NCBI GenBank assembly: GCA_021372355.1
Contig: JAJFUQ010000005.1
Span: 1 to 64,000, forward strand
Length of the DNA: 64,000 nucleotides
Origin: Nocardiaceae bacterium
GTDB lineage: Bacteria; Actinomycetota; Actinomycetes; Mycobacteriales; Mycobacteriaceae
Direction: 5' to 3'
Position 1 is the first letter of the stretch; every line of letters starts with the position of its first letter. The position numbers and the translations under genes are program-made. Below the pieces are notes generated by a model. That model searched no databases, was not told the origin of the DNA, and was given only the letters and a program-made list of their open reading frames with translations. Of this stretch, positions 9,390 to 17,560 are shown one piece after another.

Positions 9390-9758
9390 TTAGTCGTGAC
9401 GTCGCTGCTCTACGGCCGAGACCACACGCTGCCACAGGTTCTTGTGGGGCTCTTCGTCGTTTTCCGTCTCGCCGGTCTCCCGGTGACGGCCCGTCCCGTT
9501 ACCGCGGCGGTCTGGCGAACCGCTGACCCCGTGGTGCCAGCCGAGTGGTTCGACCTTCTCGTCCCGAGTCTCGTCTTGCTCGTCCCGCGTCTCGTCGACG
9601 TGAGTCTTGTCGTCATTTCGCTTGTCGACAGAGCTCTCGTCCACATCGGGCTTGTCGCCGAATGCCCTTTCCCAGGACTCCGCGTCCGACCGCTCGGTCT
9701 CCGACTTTTCGGTGTCTGACTTCTCGGTGTCTGCCCTTTCGGTGTCTGACGCCGCCAT
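9390..9758 (-). CDS. Charged repeat-containing C-terminal part, out of frame with the preceding membrane protein
   Basis: From ATG 9758 this frame encodes a very acidic/basic segment with pentad-like repeats (DTERADTEKSDTEKSETERS), then DKPDVDESSVDKRNDDKTHVDE and an end HKNLWQRVVSAVEQRRHD. The frame is open further upstream without a good start, and its composition fits the hydrophilic tail of the coiled-coil membrane protein encoded in the adjacent frame (9613-10389). Either one base has shifted near 9760-9830 and the two are a single gene of about 330 codons, or this is a separate overlapping gene. The first is preferred. No function is known. Confidence 0.5.
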   Translation of the reverse strand: MAASDTERADTEKSDTEKSETERSDAESWERAFGDKPDVDESSVDKRNDDKTHVDETRDEQDETRDEKVEPLGWHHGVSGSPDRRGNGTGRHRETGETENDEEPHKNLWQRVVSAVEQRRHD

Positions 9759-10389
9759 CGCCGAACCACCGACGGCGGGTCGTCGCGCCGATCGCCCCGG
9801 CAGTAGTACCGAGGTGGTGTGCCGCTGGCTGCTCCGCGACCGAATCGTCCGAACTGCCCAGCGCACGTTCGAGTGCATCGCGCACCGCCTGCTTTCCCAG
9901 CGCCAACTGCTCTTCGTGCTGCCGCGTGAGCTCGGCCCGCTCCGCCTCGGCCTCCTTGGTTTGGCGCTCGAGTTCCCGTTGATGTTGCTCGGCCAGGGTC
10001 ACCCGCTGCGTCTCGGCCTCCTGGCGATGCCGCGCCAGATCTGTCTCGTGCTCTTCGATCAGAGCAGCGCGATCCTCGTCTGCCTGTGCGTGCAGACTCG
10101 TCAGCTCCTTTTGGTGCTTCTCCGTCAGAGCCGCACGTTCGGCCTCGACCTGCTTGCTTGCGTTCCTTCGCGAGGCCGACCCAGCGAGTCCGCTGGCGAT
10201 GAGTGCGATTCCGGCAAGCGCGACGGCTCCGACGAGAGCGCCAAGAAGGAACCCTCCGGCCAGAGTGGTCCCGAAGACGTACCCGAACACGTGCAGCGAC
10301 TCGTCGGTGGCTGTGTTCGCGTTCATCACCAGAACGCCCACGCCCGCGGTGAGAGCAGCTATCAGTAGAAGAGCACCTAGTACGACCAT
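9613..10389 (-). CDS. Membrane-anchored coiled-coil protein (frame probably disrupted near its 3' end)
   Basis: ATG 10389 follows GGGGA. Two hydrophobic segments (about residues 2-22 and 36-66) are followed by a long, highly charged coiled coil (about 75-165; ERAALTEKHQKELTSLHAQA and similar Glu/Lys/Gln-rich repeats). After about residue 200 the reading turns into Arg-rich text (VRHRKGRHREVRHRKVG) unlike the rest, and this is the shadow of the sensible DTEK-rich frame at 9390-9758. So the true C-terminus is probably in that frame. It is divergent from the PIG-L gene. Possible roles are envelope scaffold or septum/cell-wall associated protein; nothing specific can be assigned. Confidence 0.65.
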   Translation of the reverse strand: MVVLGALLLIAALTAGVGVLVMNANTATDESLHVFGYVFGTTLAGGFLLGALVGAVALAGIALIASGLAGSASRRNASKQVEAERAALTEKHQKELTSLHAQADEDRAALIEEHETDLARHRQEAETQRVTLAEQHQRELERQTKEAEAERAELTRQHEEQLALGKQAVRDALERALGSSDDSVAEQPAAHHLGTTAGAIGATTRRRWFGDGGVRHRKGRHREVRHRKVGDRAVGRGVLGKGIRRQARCGRELCRQAK

Positions 10390-10507
10390 GACAATCCCCG
10401 CCTCTTTGATGGCTCGTTATGGACGGCGTACCCCGCCACCGCAATTTCTATCGACGCGAGCCCAAACCACCTGGCCGGGCGGCCTGGTGCACCCTACGGT
10501 CGTAGCT

Positions 10508-11236
10508 GTGACCGACCTACTGCCACTCCTGCCCGACAACACCTTCGAGCGAGTTCTCTGCGTCGTCGCACACCCCGACGACCTCGAATACGGCACGTCG
10601 GCGGTGGTCGCGAAATGGACCGACATGGGCATCGAGGTGGCATACCTCCTGCTCACGAAAGGTGAAGCGGGCATGCCGAATCCGCCTGCCGAGACGGCAG
10701 TGATCCGCAGGGGTGAGCAGACGGCCGCCTGCACAACGGTCGGCGTGACGGACCTGACGATGCTCGATCATCCGGACGGCATCCTGATGTACAGCCTCGA
10801 TCTCCGCCGCGACATCGCATTACAGATCCGGCGATTCCGTCCCGACGTCGTCCTCACGACGAATTTCGATTTCGAGCCGCCATGGGGCTTGAACCAAGCC
10901 GATCACCGCGCCGCGGGCCTCGCCACCGTGGACGCCGTGCGCGACGCGGCCAACCCGTGGATCTTCCCGGAACAGGTGGCCGATGCCATCCTCACGCCGC
11001 ATCAGGCGAAGTGGATTCTCGTCGCCGGGGCGAACGACCCCACGCACGGTGTGGAAGTGAGTGCGGCGAACGTCGAGCGCGGAATCGCGTCCCTGAAGTC
11101 TCACGAGCAGTACCTTGCGGCACTCCCCTGGCATCCCGACCCTGCAGAGTTCATCCCACCGTTCGCCACGGCGGAAGGTGCGCAGATCGGCGTCGAATAC
11201 GGCTGTGTGTTCAAGGCGTTCGATCTCGGTAACTAG
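10508..11236 (+). CDS. PIG-L / LmbE family zinc deacetylase
   Basis: About 242 residues from GTG 10508 (VTDLLPLLPDNTF). The zinc-binding motif AHPDDLEYG is at about residues 20-28, followed by GIEVAYLLLTKGEAGM, typical of the LmbE superfamily (MshB, Mca, GlcNAc-PI deacetylase). The second His of the metal site is expected in NQADHRAAG. It removes an acetyl group from an N-acetylated sugar or sugar conjugate; the exact substrate cannot be told from sequence. No signal peptide is present, so it is cytoplasmic. A longer open frame to 10154 lies over the divergent membrane gene and lacks coding character. Confidence 0.88.
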   Translation: MTDLLPLLPDNTFERVLCVVAHPDDLEYGTSAVVAKWTDMGIEVAYLLLTKGEAGMPNPPAETAVIRRGEQTAACTTVGVTDLTMLDHPDGILMYSLDLRRDIALQIRRFRPDVVLTTNFDFEPPWGLNQADHRAAGLATVDAVRDAANPWIFPEQVADAILTPHQAKWILVAGANDPTHGVEVSAANVERGIASLKSHEQYLAALPWHPDPAEFIPPFATAEGAQIGVEYGCVFKAFDLGN

Positions 11237-11272
11237 GTGCTTGCGGCGCACACTTCCGGCACACTCGAAGCC

Positions 11273-11974
11273 ATGACGCGACGCCCGGTTACCGTCCTCG
11301 CCGCAATCGCTGCGGCCGCCACCCTTGCTGGATGCGGCGGAGGTCCCGGTGTCGGCCCGGACCGTGAAGGTCGAACCGTCACCGTCGTCGGGACCGGAGA
11401 GGTCCGGAGTGCCCCGGACGCCCTGACCGCCGAACTCGGTGTCAGCACATCCGCCGCCGATGTCACCACGGCTATGAACCAAGCGAACGAGCGCGCGAAG
11501 GCGATCATCGACTCGGTGAGCGGGCTGGGCGTGGCCAAGGCTGACATCCGGACGAGTCAGTTCACGATCTCGCCGAACTACCGACCGGACGGCGCACCCA
11601 ACGGCTACCAGGTGACGAACATGGTCGCGGTCATCGTTCGAGATCTGGCAAAGGCATCGAAGGTGATCGATGCGGCCGTCCGCGCCGGTGGAAACGACGC
11701 TCGGGTTAACTCGGTGAGCTTCACACTCGACGACGATTCGAAGGCCGTCACCGAAGCCCGCTCGCTCGCCTTCGCCGATGCGAAGAAGCGTGCTCAGCAG
11801 TACGCCGACCTTTCCGAGATGGATCTCGGCGACGTTGTCACGATCACCGAGGCGACGACGGGATCCCAGCCGCCGATCGCGATGAACATGGACAAGGCCA
11901 CCGAGAGTGTGCCGCTGGAACCGGGGACTCAGTCCGTCCAGTTCCAGGTCACGGTGAAGTTCTCCCTGCGCTGA
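11273..11974 (+). CDS. lpqG: SIMPL (DUF541) domain lipoprotein, LpqG-like
   Basis: 233 residues from ATG 11273. The signal peptide ends in a lipobox TLAGC at about residue 21. The mature protein is a SIMPL/DUF541 domain: RTVTVVGTGEVRSAPDALTA opens it, with ADIRTSQFTISPNY in the middle and a C-terminal strand VQFQVTVKFSLR. Length and text agree with mycobacterial LpqG (Rv3623). SIMPL proteins form periplasmic oligomers; their role is poorly defined. It starts 36 bases after the PIG-L stop and converges on the lipase gene with one base between stops. Confidence 0.85.
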   Translation: MTRRPVTVLAAIAAAATLAGCGGGPGVGPDREGRTVTVVGTGEVRSAPDALTAELGVSTSAADVTTAMNQANERAKAIIDSVSGLGVAKADIRTSQFTISPNYRPDGAPNGYQVTNMVAVIVRDLAKASKVIDAAVRAGGNDARVNSVSFTLDDDSKAVTEARSLAFADAKKRAQQYADLSEMDLGDVVTITEATTGSQPPIAMNMDKATESVPLEPGTQSVQFQVTVKFSLR

Positions 11975-11975
11975 G

Positions 11976-13076
11976 TTATCCCGCGAGACGCGCCTTGACG
12001 AACGGCGTCGAGTCCGCGAGCGACGCCGCCATTGTTCCGCTGTGGTCGGTCGGGTACGTCTTGTAGGTGACCGGCTGACCGGAGGCGGTCATCTCGGTGA
12101 CGAGCTTCGCGGTGAGCGGCGCCGGGACGACGGTGTCGAGGAGTCCTTGGCCGATGAAGATCGGGCGGTCGTAGCCAGCGGTCGGGACCTCGAGGTACTG
12201 CTTCATCGCCTCGCGCAGGGGCAGCGCGTCCTTCTTCAGCAGCTGACCGATACCGATACCCGCGACTCGTGCGACCATGTCGTCGAAACACAGACTCTCG
12301 CTATCGGAGACGACCTTCCTGCCGAGATCCGAAAGGTATGAGTCGACCGGCAGGTCTGGACGCGCATCGCGGAAGCCGGCAATGAAGTACGCCGCAATGG
12401 TCGTCAACTCGGGAATCCCCACATTCGGCAAGAGTGGGTTGGCCAGCGGAAACACAGCATCCAGGTTGGCCGCCGCACCGGTCGCTACTGTGCCACGAAA
12501 GTCCAGATCCGGACGCAATTTGGTGGCGACATTGGCCGTCTCCAGGGCGGCTTGGCCACCCTGTGACTGCCCGATAACCATCCATTTGTGGCTCAACTGC
12601 TGCGGCAGTGCCGCGATCGCAGCTCCGACACCATCGACCACCGCGTGCGCTTCGGACCGACCGTGGAGGTACGGATGCACACCATCGGTGCCGAGTCCGA
12701 CATAGTCGGGTGCGACGATCGCATATCCCTGCTTGAGCCAGTGGTTGAGGTAGTCGATGTCTCGTTGCGTACGGCCGGCAGCGCTCGGGGCACATTTGTC
12801 TCCCACACCGACAGTTCCGTGTGCCCAGGCAAGAATTGGCCAACCTCCAGCCGGCGGTTTACCTGGGGGCAGATACACCGCGCCCGACGCCGGCGCGTCG
12901 ACCTGGCCACGCGAACCGATGGTCTTGTAGCTGAACAGGATTTCCGTCGATGCCGCCGTAATCGCACTGTTCGGGTACAGCGGGGTGGCTGCCGCCGAGG
13001 CCACCGGCGCCTGGCTGAAGATGCTGGCGCCGAGGGCAGAGACGACCACCAGGGTCCGGAAGCGGAAGCTGCGCAT
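11976..13076 (-). CDS. Secreted lipase (fungal-type LIP family, alpha/beta hydrolase)
   Basis: 366 residues from ATG 13076. A Sec signal peptide (RFRTLVVVSALGASIFS, cleavage near ASA-A at about 30) leads into an alpha/beta hydrolase: WAHGTVGVGD oxyanion region, nucleophile motif GQSQGG, an Asp near GQGLLDTVVPA and a His in YPTDHSG. This is the arrangement of the secretory lipase family (PF03583) common in Mycobacteriales. It probably hydrolyses triacylglycerol or other esters outside the membrane. About 190 bases upstream are free of genes and should hold the promoter. Confidence 0.88.
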   Translation of the reverse strand: MRSFRFRTLVVVSALGASIFSQAPVASAAATPLYPNSAITAASTEILFSYKTIGSRGQVDAPASGAVYLPPGKPPAGGWPILAWAHGTVGVGDKCAPSAAGRTQRDIDYLNHWLKQGYAIVAPDYVGLGTDGVHPYLHGRSEAHAVVDGVGAAIAALPQQLSHKWMVIGQSQGGQAALETANVATKLRPDLDFRGTVATGAAANLDAVFPLANPLLPNVGIPELTTIAAYFIAGFRDARPDLPVDSYLSDLGRKVVSDSESLCFDDMVARVAGIGIGQLLKKDALPLREAMKQYLEVPTAGYDRPIFIGQGLLDTVVPAPLTAKLVTEMTASGQPVTYKTYPTDHSGTMAASLADSTPFVKARLAG

Positions 13077-13264
13077 ACCGCGGAGGTTAGCTGCGCCAGC
13101 TGCCCTAATTCCGACGTCACACACGCCCTATGAGCAACCGTTTCCGAATCGGAACACAGATCTTGAATCGCCCTTCTACCTGGTCATTCGTTCGAATGAC
13201 ACCGGCTTGACCCAACTTTCTCGGGTCTATTTTCGGGCGTTGGATCTCGGACGTCGATGTGTGG

Positions 13265-15259
13265 TTAGGGACGTCGGTCCTTTTGGGCCAACTCGCGCAG
13301 CATCGCGTTGTAGGCCTCGAGTTCGGCGTCGTTGTCGCGGTCTGCTGCCCGGTCGATGCGACGAGCTTCCCGCTGGTCGGTGCGCGCCCACTGGATGAGA
13401 AGCGCAAGCATGACAACCATCAGCGGTACCTCGGCGGCCGCCCAGGCAATGCTGCTGCCGAGCTTCTGATCCGCCATCAGGTCGTCCACCCACGGGAGCC
13501 CGAGGCCCTTGTAGTACCAGCCGCCCATCGCGGTGTCCTCGTTCATCATGATCACCGCGAAGAACGCGTGGAACGGCAGCACGCCGAACACCATGGCGAG
13601 TTTCGCGAGCGGCGAGGTCGGCCGCGGGTGCGGGTCGATGCCGATCGCCACCCAATAGAAGAGGTATCCACTGAGCAGGAAGTGGCCGGTCATCAACAAG
13701 TGCGCGAAGTGCGAGTCGACGACAGCCCCGAAGATCCCGCCGAGATAGAAGCCGTAGAAGCCGACCACGAAAATCGCCGCCGCGATCGCCGGATGGGTCA
13801 GGAACCGGGAGACCGGGTTGTGCACCGCGGCCAGCAGCCACTCGCGCGGACCCGGCGGGTTATTCCGGCCCGCCGGCGGCAACGCACGAAGCGCCAACGT
13901 GACCGGGGCACCGAGAACCAAGAAGATCGGTACCAGCATCGACAGGATCATGTGCGATTCCATGTGGACGCTGAACATCGCCGGCGCGTACTTGCCGATT
14001 CCCGACGACGAACCGATCAGGAGAAAGGCGCAGCCCACGAGCCAAGCCGCGGTGCGCCCGACGGGCCACGTGTCACCGCGCTTGGCGAGGCGTCGAACTC
14101 CCAGGACGTACGCCACCGCAAGCACTATCGCCAGAGAGCCGTAGATGAGGTCGAAGCGCCAGTCGAAGAGCAGGCGCGCGAAAGTCGGCGGTCCCTCGAG
14201 GTTGTAGCCCAGTTGCACTTCCATGACGGTGGGTCGCGTCGTCGCCTGCGGCGGCGGCGTGCGGCCCAGGCCGACCGCCACTCCGAGTACCAAGGCAAAC
14301 AGCGCGACCTCGACCATCGCGTACCGAATGAACGGTCCGGAGCCGGAACCAACCTCTGGAATCGCGCGCTGCCGCTGCTGCAAGCCGACGAATCCGAGCA
14401 CCGCCAGAATGACGATCTTGACCAAGACAAGCCGCCCGTAGTCGGTCGTCAGCAACTGCCCGACGTTGATGCGCACCAGTGCGTTCAGAACGCCCGATAC
14501 GGCCATACCCGCGATCGCGAAGCCCGCCAACATCGAGAAGCGGCGCAGTGCGAGGGGCAGGTGTTCACTGCGGTGGAACGCGAGCATCAGGACCGCGAAC
14601 AGTCCGCCGACCCACACCGCCGCAGCGAACAAGTGGATCATCAGGCTGTTGGTGGCGATGTCATGCGCGCCACCCGCCGACGAGTGGCCGGCGATTGCCT
14701 GCGGGAGGAAGCCCGTGAGGGCCCCCACAAACAACAGAGGAGCCCAGCCCCACCGCACGACCATCCGCGAAATACCCGCGATGATCAGCGCGATCACGCC
14801 CGTCTTGAGCCAGGCGTCCGAAGCGGAAACCTCGACCGCAAGAGTCACGAAGTTCGGCGCGGACACGATCTCGCCAACCGGATGTCCCGACACGTTCGAC
14901 AGGGTGAGCGGCACGAGCGCGTAGCTTGCGACTGCCCACACCGTCGCTGCGATCGAGGCGGTTCGCAGGCCCCGATAACCGTCGACGTCGAGGATTCCGT
15001 CTTTCTGCGGTGGCACCAGGAACGCCGAAAGCAGCAGCGCGCCGACCGCGACCATGCCCGAACCATTGGCGATCGCGGTCAGCGCGGGCAGGCCGTAGGT
15101 CGTGACCGCTCCGGGGTCCGGAATGCCGAGCCACTGCTGGACCGCCTCCGCCGACAACGCCGCGAGCATCACGGCGACCAGCGCGGCCACCGCCACTGCT
15201 CCCCCGTAGATGACAGGAATCAGCGATCGATCGTGTGGGGTGGTAGCCGTCGATGCCAT
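13265..15259 (-). CDS. CopD-CtaG fusion: copper import / cytochrome c oxidase assembly membrane protein
   Basis: About 664 residues with some 15 predicted membrane helices. The first half is CopD-like (HLFAAAVWVGGLFAVLMLAF near residue 215 with conserved His/Trp), the second half is the caa3-type oxidase assembly domain CtaG (MFSVHMESHMILSMLVPIFL; HFAHLLMTGHFLLSGYLFYW). This two-domain arrangement is known in mycobacteria (Rv0102). Its His/Met-rich helices are thought to handle copper for terminal oxidase maturation. ATG 15259 is chosen; GTG 15265 adds two residues. It runs on the same strand as the HugZ-like gene 37 bases upstream, so co-transcription is possible. Confidence 0.88.
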   Translation of the reverse strand: MASTATTPHDRSLIPVIYGGAVAVAALVAVMLAALSAEAVQQWLGIPDPGAVTTYGLPALTAIANGSGMVAVGALLLSAFLVPPQKDGILDVDGYRGLRTASIAATVWAVASYALVPLTLSNVSGHPVGEIVSAPNFVTLAVEVSASDAWLKTGVIALIIAGISRMVVRWGWAPLLFVGALTGFLPQAIAGHSSAGGAHDIATNSLMIHLFAAAVWVGGLFAVLMLAFHRSEHLPLALRRFSMLAGFAIAGMAVSGVLNALVRINVGQLLTTDYGRLVLVKIVILAVLGFVGLQQRQRAIPEVGSGSGPFIRYAMVEVALFALVLGVAVGLGRTPPPQATTRPTVMEVQLGYNLEGPPTFARLLFDWRFDLIYGSLAIVLAVAYVLGVRRLAKRGDTWPVGRTAAWLVGCAFLLIGSSSGIGKYAPAMFSVHMESHMILSMLVPIFLVLGAPVTLALRALPPAGRNNPPGPREWLLAAVHNPVSRFLTHPAIAAAIFVVGFYGFYLGGIFGAVVDSHFAHLLMTGHFLLSGYLFYWVAIGIDPHPRPTSPLAKLAMVFGVLPFHAFFAVIMMNEDTAMGGWYYKGLGLPWVDDLMADQKLGSSIAWAAAEVPLMVVMLALLIQWARTDQREARRIDRAADRDNDAELEAYNAMLRELAQKDRRP

Positions 15260-15296
15260 ACGCACAGGGTAAGCGCCCTTTCTGAGCGCCCGGTGA

Positions 15297-16112
15297 TCAC
15301 ATGCCTTTCGCTGACGCCCTACTCCGCGCGAGCCGCGTCAACTCGACGGTCGCGGTGCGCAAGTGTTCGATGTCGTTGATCGGCTCGAGGTACCCGACGC
15401 GCGTCGGTGCCCATCCGCGCGGCGTCGTCACCTGCAGTCCCAGTCCGTACCGGTCCGCCCGCGTACACACTGCGCGCGTCGCGTCCGGGTATCCGCCGAG
15501 GTGCTGGGCCATGAGCAACAGCGCCTCGGCGTGGTCGGCGTTGAGGTGGTCGACGCCGAATGCCGCCTTGGCCAGGATCGGGTCGGGCGTCGCGGCGTGG
15601 TACTCCGCGCTCGTCGCGGACGCCATGCGGCCGTAGCCGCCGACCCAGCGCACGCGGTCGACGCGCAGCACCCACACCGAGAAGTCGGTGTAGTCGATGT
15701 AGTACTTCGCGGCCTCGACCGCCGAGACATGGGCGTCCCGCGCCGCGGTGAAGTCGTCGCCTTCGGGGCGGTACACGGCTCCGGCGAGCGTGACTCGACT
15801 CGTCGCAAGAGGGTCTTTGGCGATGTCGGACACGATCGAAATACTCGCGCGCGGATCAGCCGCGAGGTTCCGCCCGTGCTCGGCCATCGTCGAGACGCAC
15901 AAGACCGGGTTGCCGCCGAGCAGTCCGTACGTCACGAACGACGCCCAGGGATCACCGTCGGCGGTCAGGGAGGCGAGCGTTCCGATGCTCGTCGAGGCGA
16001 CGATCGTGCGAGCCTCTTCTGCCGCACTCGGCTGGGCGGGATTGGCGATCTCGGTCAGCGGCGACGCCAAGGTTGAGGCGCCCGTCGTGGTGCCGTGGTC
16101 GTAGTTCGGCAT
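15297..16112 (-). CDS. HugZ-like protein: pyridoxamine-oxidase-like split barrel plus DUF2470
   Basis: 271 residues from ATG 16112. The N-terminal split-barrel domain (GTLASLTADGDPWASFVTYG; PLATSRVTLAG) belongs to the PNPOx-like flavin/heme-binding family. The C-terminal DUF2470 part is marked by DHLNADHAEALLLMAQHLGG and PINDIEHLRTATVEL. Two-domain proteins of this type include HugZ heme oxygenases and plant glutamyl-tRNA reductase-binding protein; in actinobacteria most are of unknown function. It lies directly upstream of the CopD-CtaG gene, which would fit heme or metal handling for the respiratory chain, but that is inference. Confidence 0.82.
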   Translation of the reverse strand: MPNYDHGTTTGASTLASPLTEIANPAQPSAAEEARTIVASTSIGTLASLTADGDPWASFVTYGLLGGNPVLCVSTMAEHGRNLAADPRASISIVSDIAKDPLATSRVTLAGAVYRPEGDDFTAARDAHVSAVEAAKYYIDYTDFSVWVLRVDRVRWVGGYGRMASATSAEYHAATPDPILAKAAFGVDHLNADHAEALLLMAQHLGGYPDATRAVCTRADRYGLGLQVTTPRGWAPTRVGYLEPINDIEHLRTATVELTRLARSRASAKGM

Positions 16113-16458
16113 ATGGGAAACCTACTGTCCTCGGGACTGGAGGGGGTAGCCCGGCACAACAGTGCGCCGGTGAGGGAATCGAACCTGCCACCCCCGGGAT
16201 AACGCGGTTTCGGCGTTGTCGACCACAACGCACGTGGTTGCACCATCCTCGCTTGCCACCTATCCGTGCCGGAAGGTCGTTCATCGTCGGCATACCACAG
16301 CGGTCAAACATTCAATCAGTTCCGCGGGCCATGCGATCGCGCCGCACGCTACGGAATCGGAATGGGGAGTATTGAATTCGATGGACAACCCGGCGTTCGA
16401 TTCGACGGAGTCCCCGTGAATCGGAGAGGATCAACCGATCCGATGGTAAGGGATACCT
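16113..16458. other. Intergenic stretch, 346 bases, no intact gene
   Basis: Between the HugZ-like gene and a glycosyltransferase gene. Its only recognisable content is a degenerate tRNA-like sequence on the minus strand (16166-16247). Short open frames are present on both strands but lack coding character. Confidence 0.6.
16166..16247 (-). pseudogene. Degenerate tRNA-like sequence
   Basis: The minus strand reads GGTTCGATTCCC, the consensus of a tRNA T-arm, followed by CACCGGC, which can pair with GATGGTG at the other end (five Watson-Crick pairs, one G-T, one mismatch). Between them are a possible D-stem (ACCA/TGGT) and a perfect 5-pair anticodon stem (AACGC/GCGTT). However the anticodon loop CGAAACC lacks U33, the T-stem has two mismatches and the spacing between D and anticodon stems is wrong. 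It is therefore at most a tRNA remnant or a tRNA-like element. Confidence 0.3.
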
Positions 16459-17316
16459 ATGCGAAACAACGGCGTCTTTCCACGCGGACGCGTGCGGTGG
16501 ACGATCCTGCGTGGACAGCTTGCACTCTATGCACTCGTCCTTCGGTGTGTGAACTTCTGTTCGAGTGCCACCGTCCTCGGTGATGCGCCCGTGGATGTAT
16601 CGATGACTACTTACGGTCGACGCACCAAGCACGTATGGAAGACCATCGAGACGATCGCTCGCGGGGAAGTTCGTCCACGGCGGTTGATCCTATGGCTCGA
16701 TGAGCCGAACCCGTCGCAGCGTCAGCTCCGCCGGCTGCGCGCGCGTGGCCTCGAAATCCGGGAATGCGCCGACTATGGCCCGCACAAGAAGTACTACCCA
16801 TACGTCAAGACGGAGACGCTCGATGTCCCGCTAGCGACCGCTGATGACGACGTCTATTACCCGACAACGTGGCTCAAATCCTTGGTCGCGGCGTTCGACG
16901 GAAGCGAGGTCGTTGCTTACCGCAGCCGCGTGATGTCGCAGTCGCCCTACAATTTGTGGCCGTTCTGTACCGACACCGCCGCTTCTGTAGACATTCTCCC
17001 AACCGGCGTTGGTGGCGTGATCTACCCGCCGACGCTTCTACGTGTCCTCAGGGAACGCGGTACAGACTTCACCGAGGTATGCCCGCGGGCCGACGACGTT
17101 TGGCTCCACTATGCCGCCGCAGCGAATGGAATCCATGCCAGGCAAGTCAAGCCCATCGCCATGGAGTGGTGGCCGCAAGCACCAAAGAGCGACCGAGGGC
17201 TATGGGGCGAGAACATGGCCACCGGGAACGATTTGATCATCGAGGCCACGGCGCGCGCTTGGCAGCAACCAGTCGTCTCGTCGACTGCCGACGCCGCCCC
17301 GCGTATTGATTCTTGA
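16459..17316 (+). CDS. Putative glycosyltransferase (GT-A-like)
   Basis: 285 residues from ATG 16459, with AAGGGA upstream. The body begins VDVSMTTYGRRTKHVWKTIE and continues with RPRRLILWLDEPNPSQRQL and then ATADDDVYYPTTW. The DDD motif in that position is the metal-binding DXD signature of GT-A glycosyltransferases, and the layout resembles capsule/LPS-type transferases with a nucleotide-binding first half. The N-terminal 25 residues contain a weakly hydrophobic stretch, so membrane association is possible. Donor and acceptor are unknown. It stands alone between a tRNA-like remnant and tRNA-Arg, which could mean it was acquired. Confidence 0.65.
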   Translation: MRNNGVFPRGRVRWTILRGQLALYALVLRCVNFCSSATVLGDAPVDVSMTTYGRRTKHVWKTIETIARGEVRPRRLILWLDEPNPSQRQLRRLRARGLEIRECADYGPHKKYYPYVKTETLDVPLATADDDVYYPTTWLKSLVAAFDGSEVVAYRSRVMSQSPYNLWPFCTDTAASVDILPTGVGGVIYPPTLLRVLRERGTDFTEVCPRADDVWLHYAAAANGIHARQVKPIAMEWWPQAPKSDRGLWGENMATGNDLIIEATARAWQQPVVSSTADAAPRIDS

Positions 17317-17468
17317 CCTCGCGGTTCTGTTATGTGCTGGTCCCCCGAATTGCTCGAAGCGCTCCGCCGCCCCTCGAACGGACCAACAAGCGCCATGAGG
17401 TGATCGAAAGCACCTAGGCAGCTAATCGTGTCGTGTGCAAGCTGATAGGTCACGGATGCACCGATCGG

Positions 17469-17542
17469 TGCCCCCGGCAGGAATCGAACCTGCGACCTAG
17501 GGATTAGAAGGCCCTTGCTCTATCCAACTGAGCTACGGAGGC
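17469..17542 (-). tRNA. tRNA-Arg (anticodon TCT)
   Basis: 74 bases, minus strand. The acceptor stem GCCTCCG pairs with CGGGGGC, the D-arm is GCTC...GAGC, the anticodon loop is CTTCTAA (TCT) and the T-arm is GCAGGTTCGAATCCTGC. CCA is not encoded. Confidence 0.95.
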
Positions 17543-17560
17543 GGACGCGCCGAGTTTACC

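Noticed and set aside
13259..15379. 706-codon open frame on the plus strand opposite the CopD-CtaG gene
   Set aside because: Composition is Arg/His-rich with no domain; it is the antisense shadow of a clear membrane protein with GC-rich third positions.
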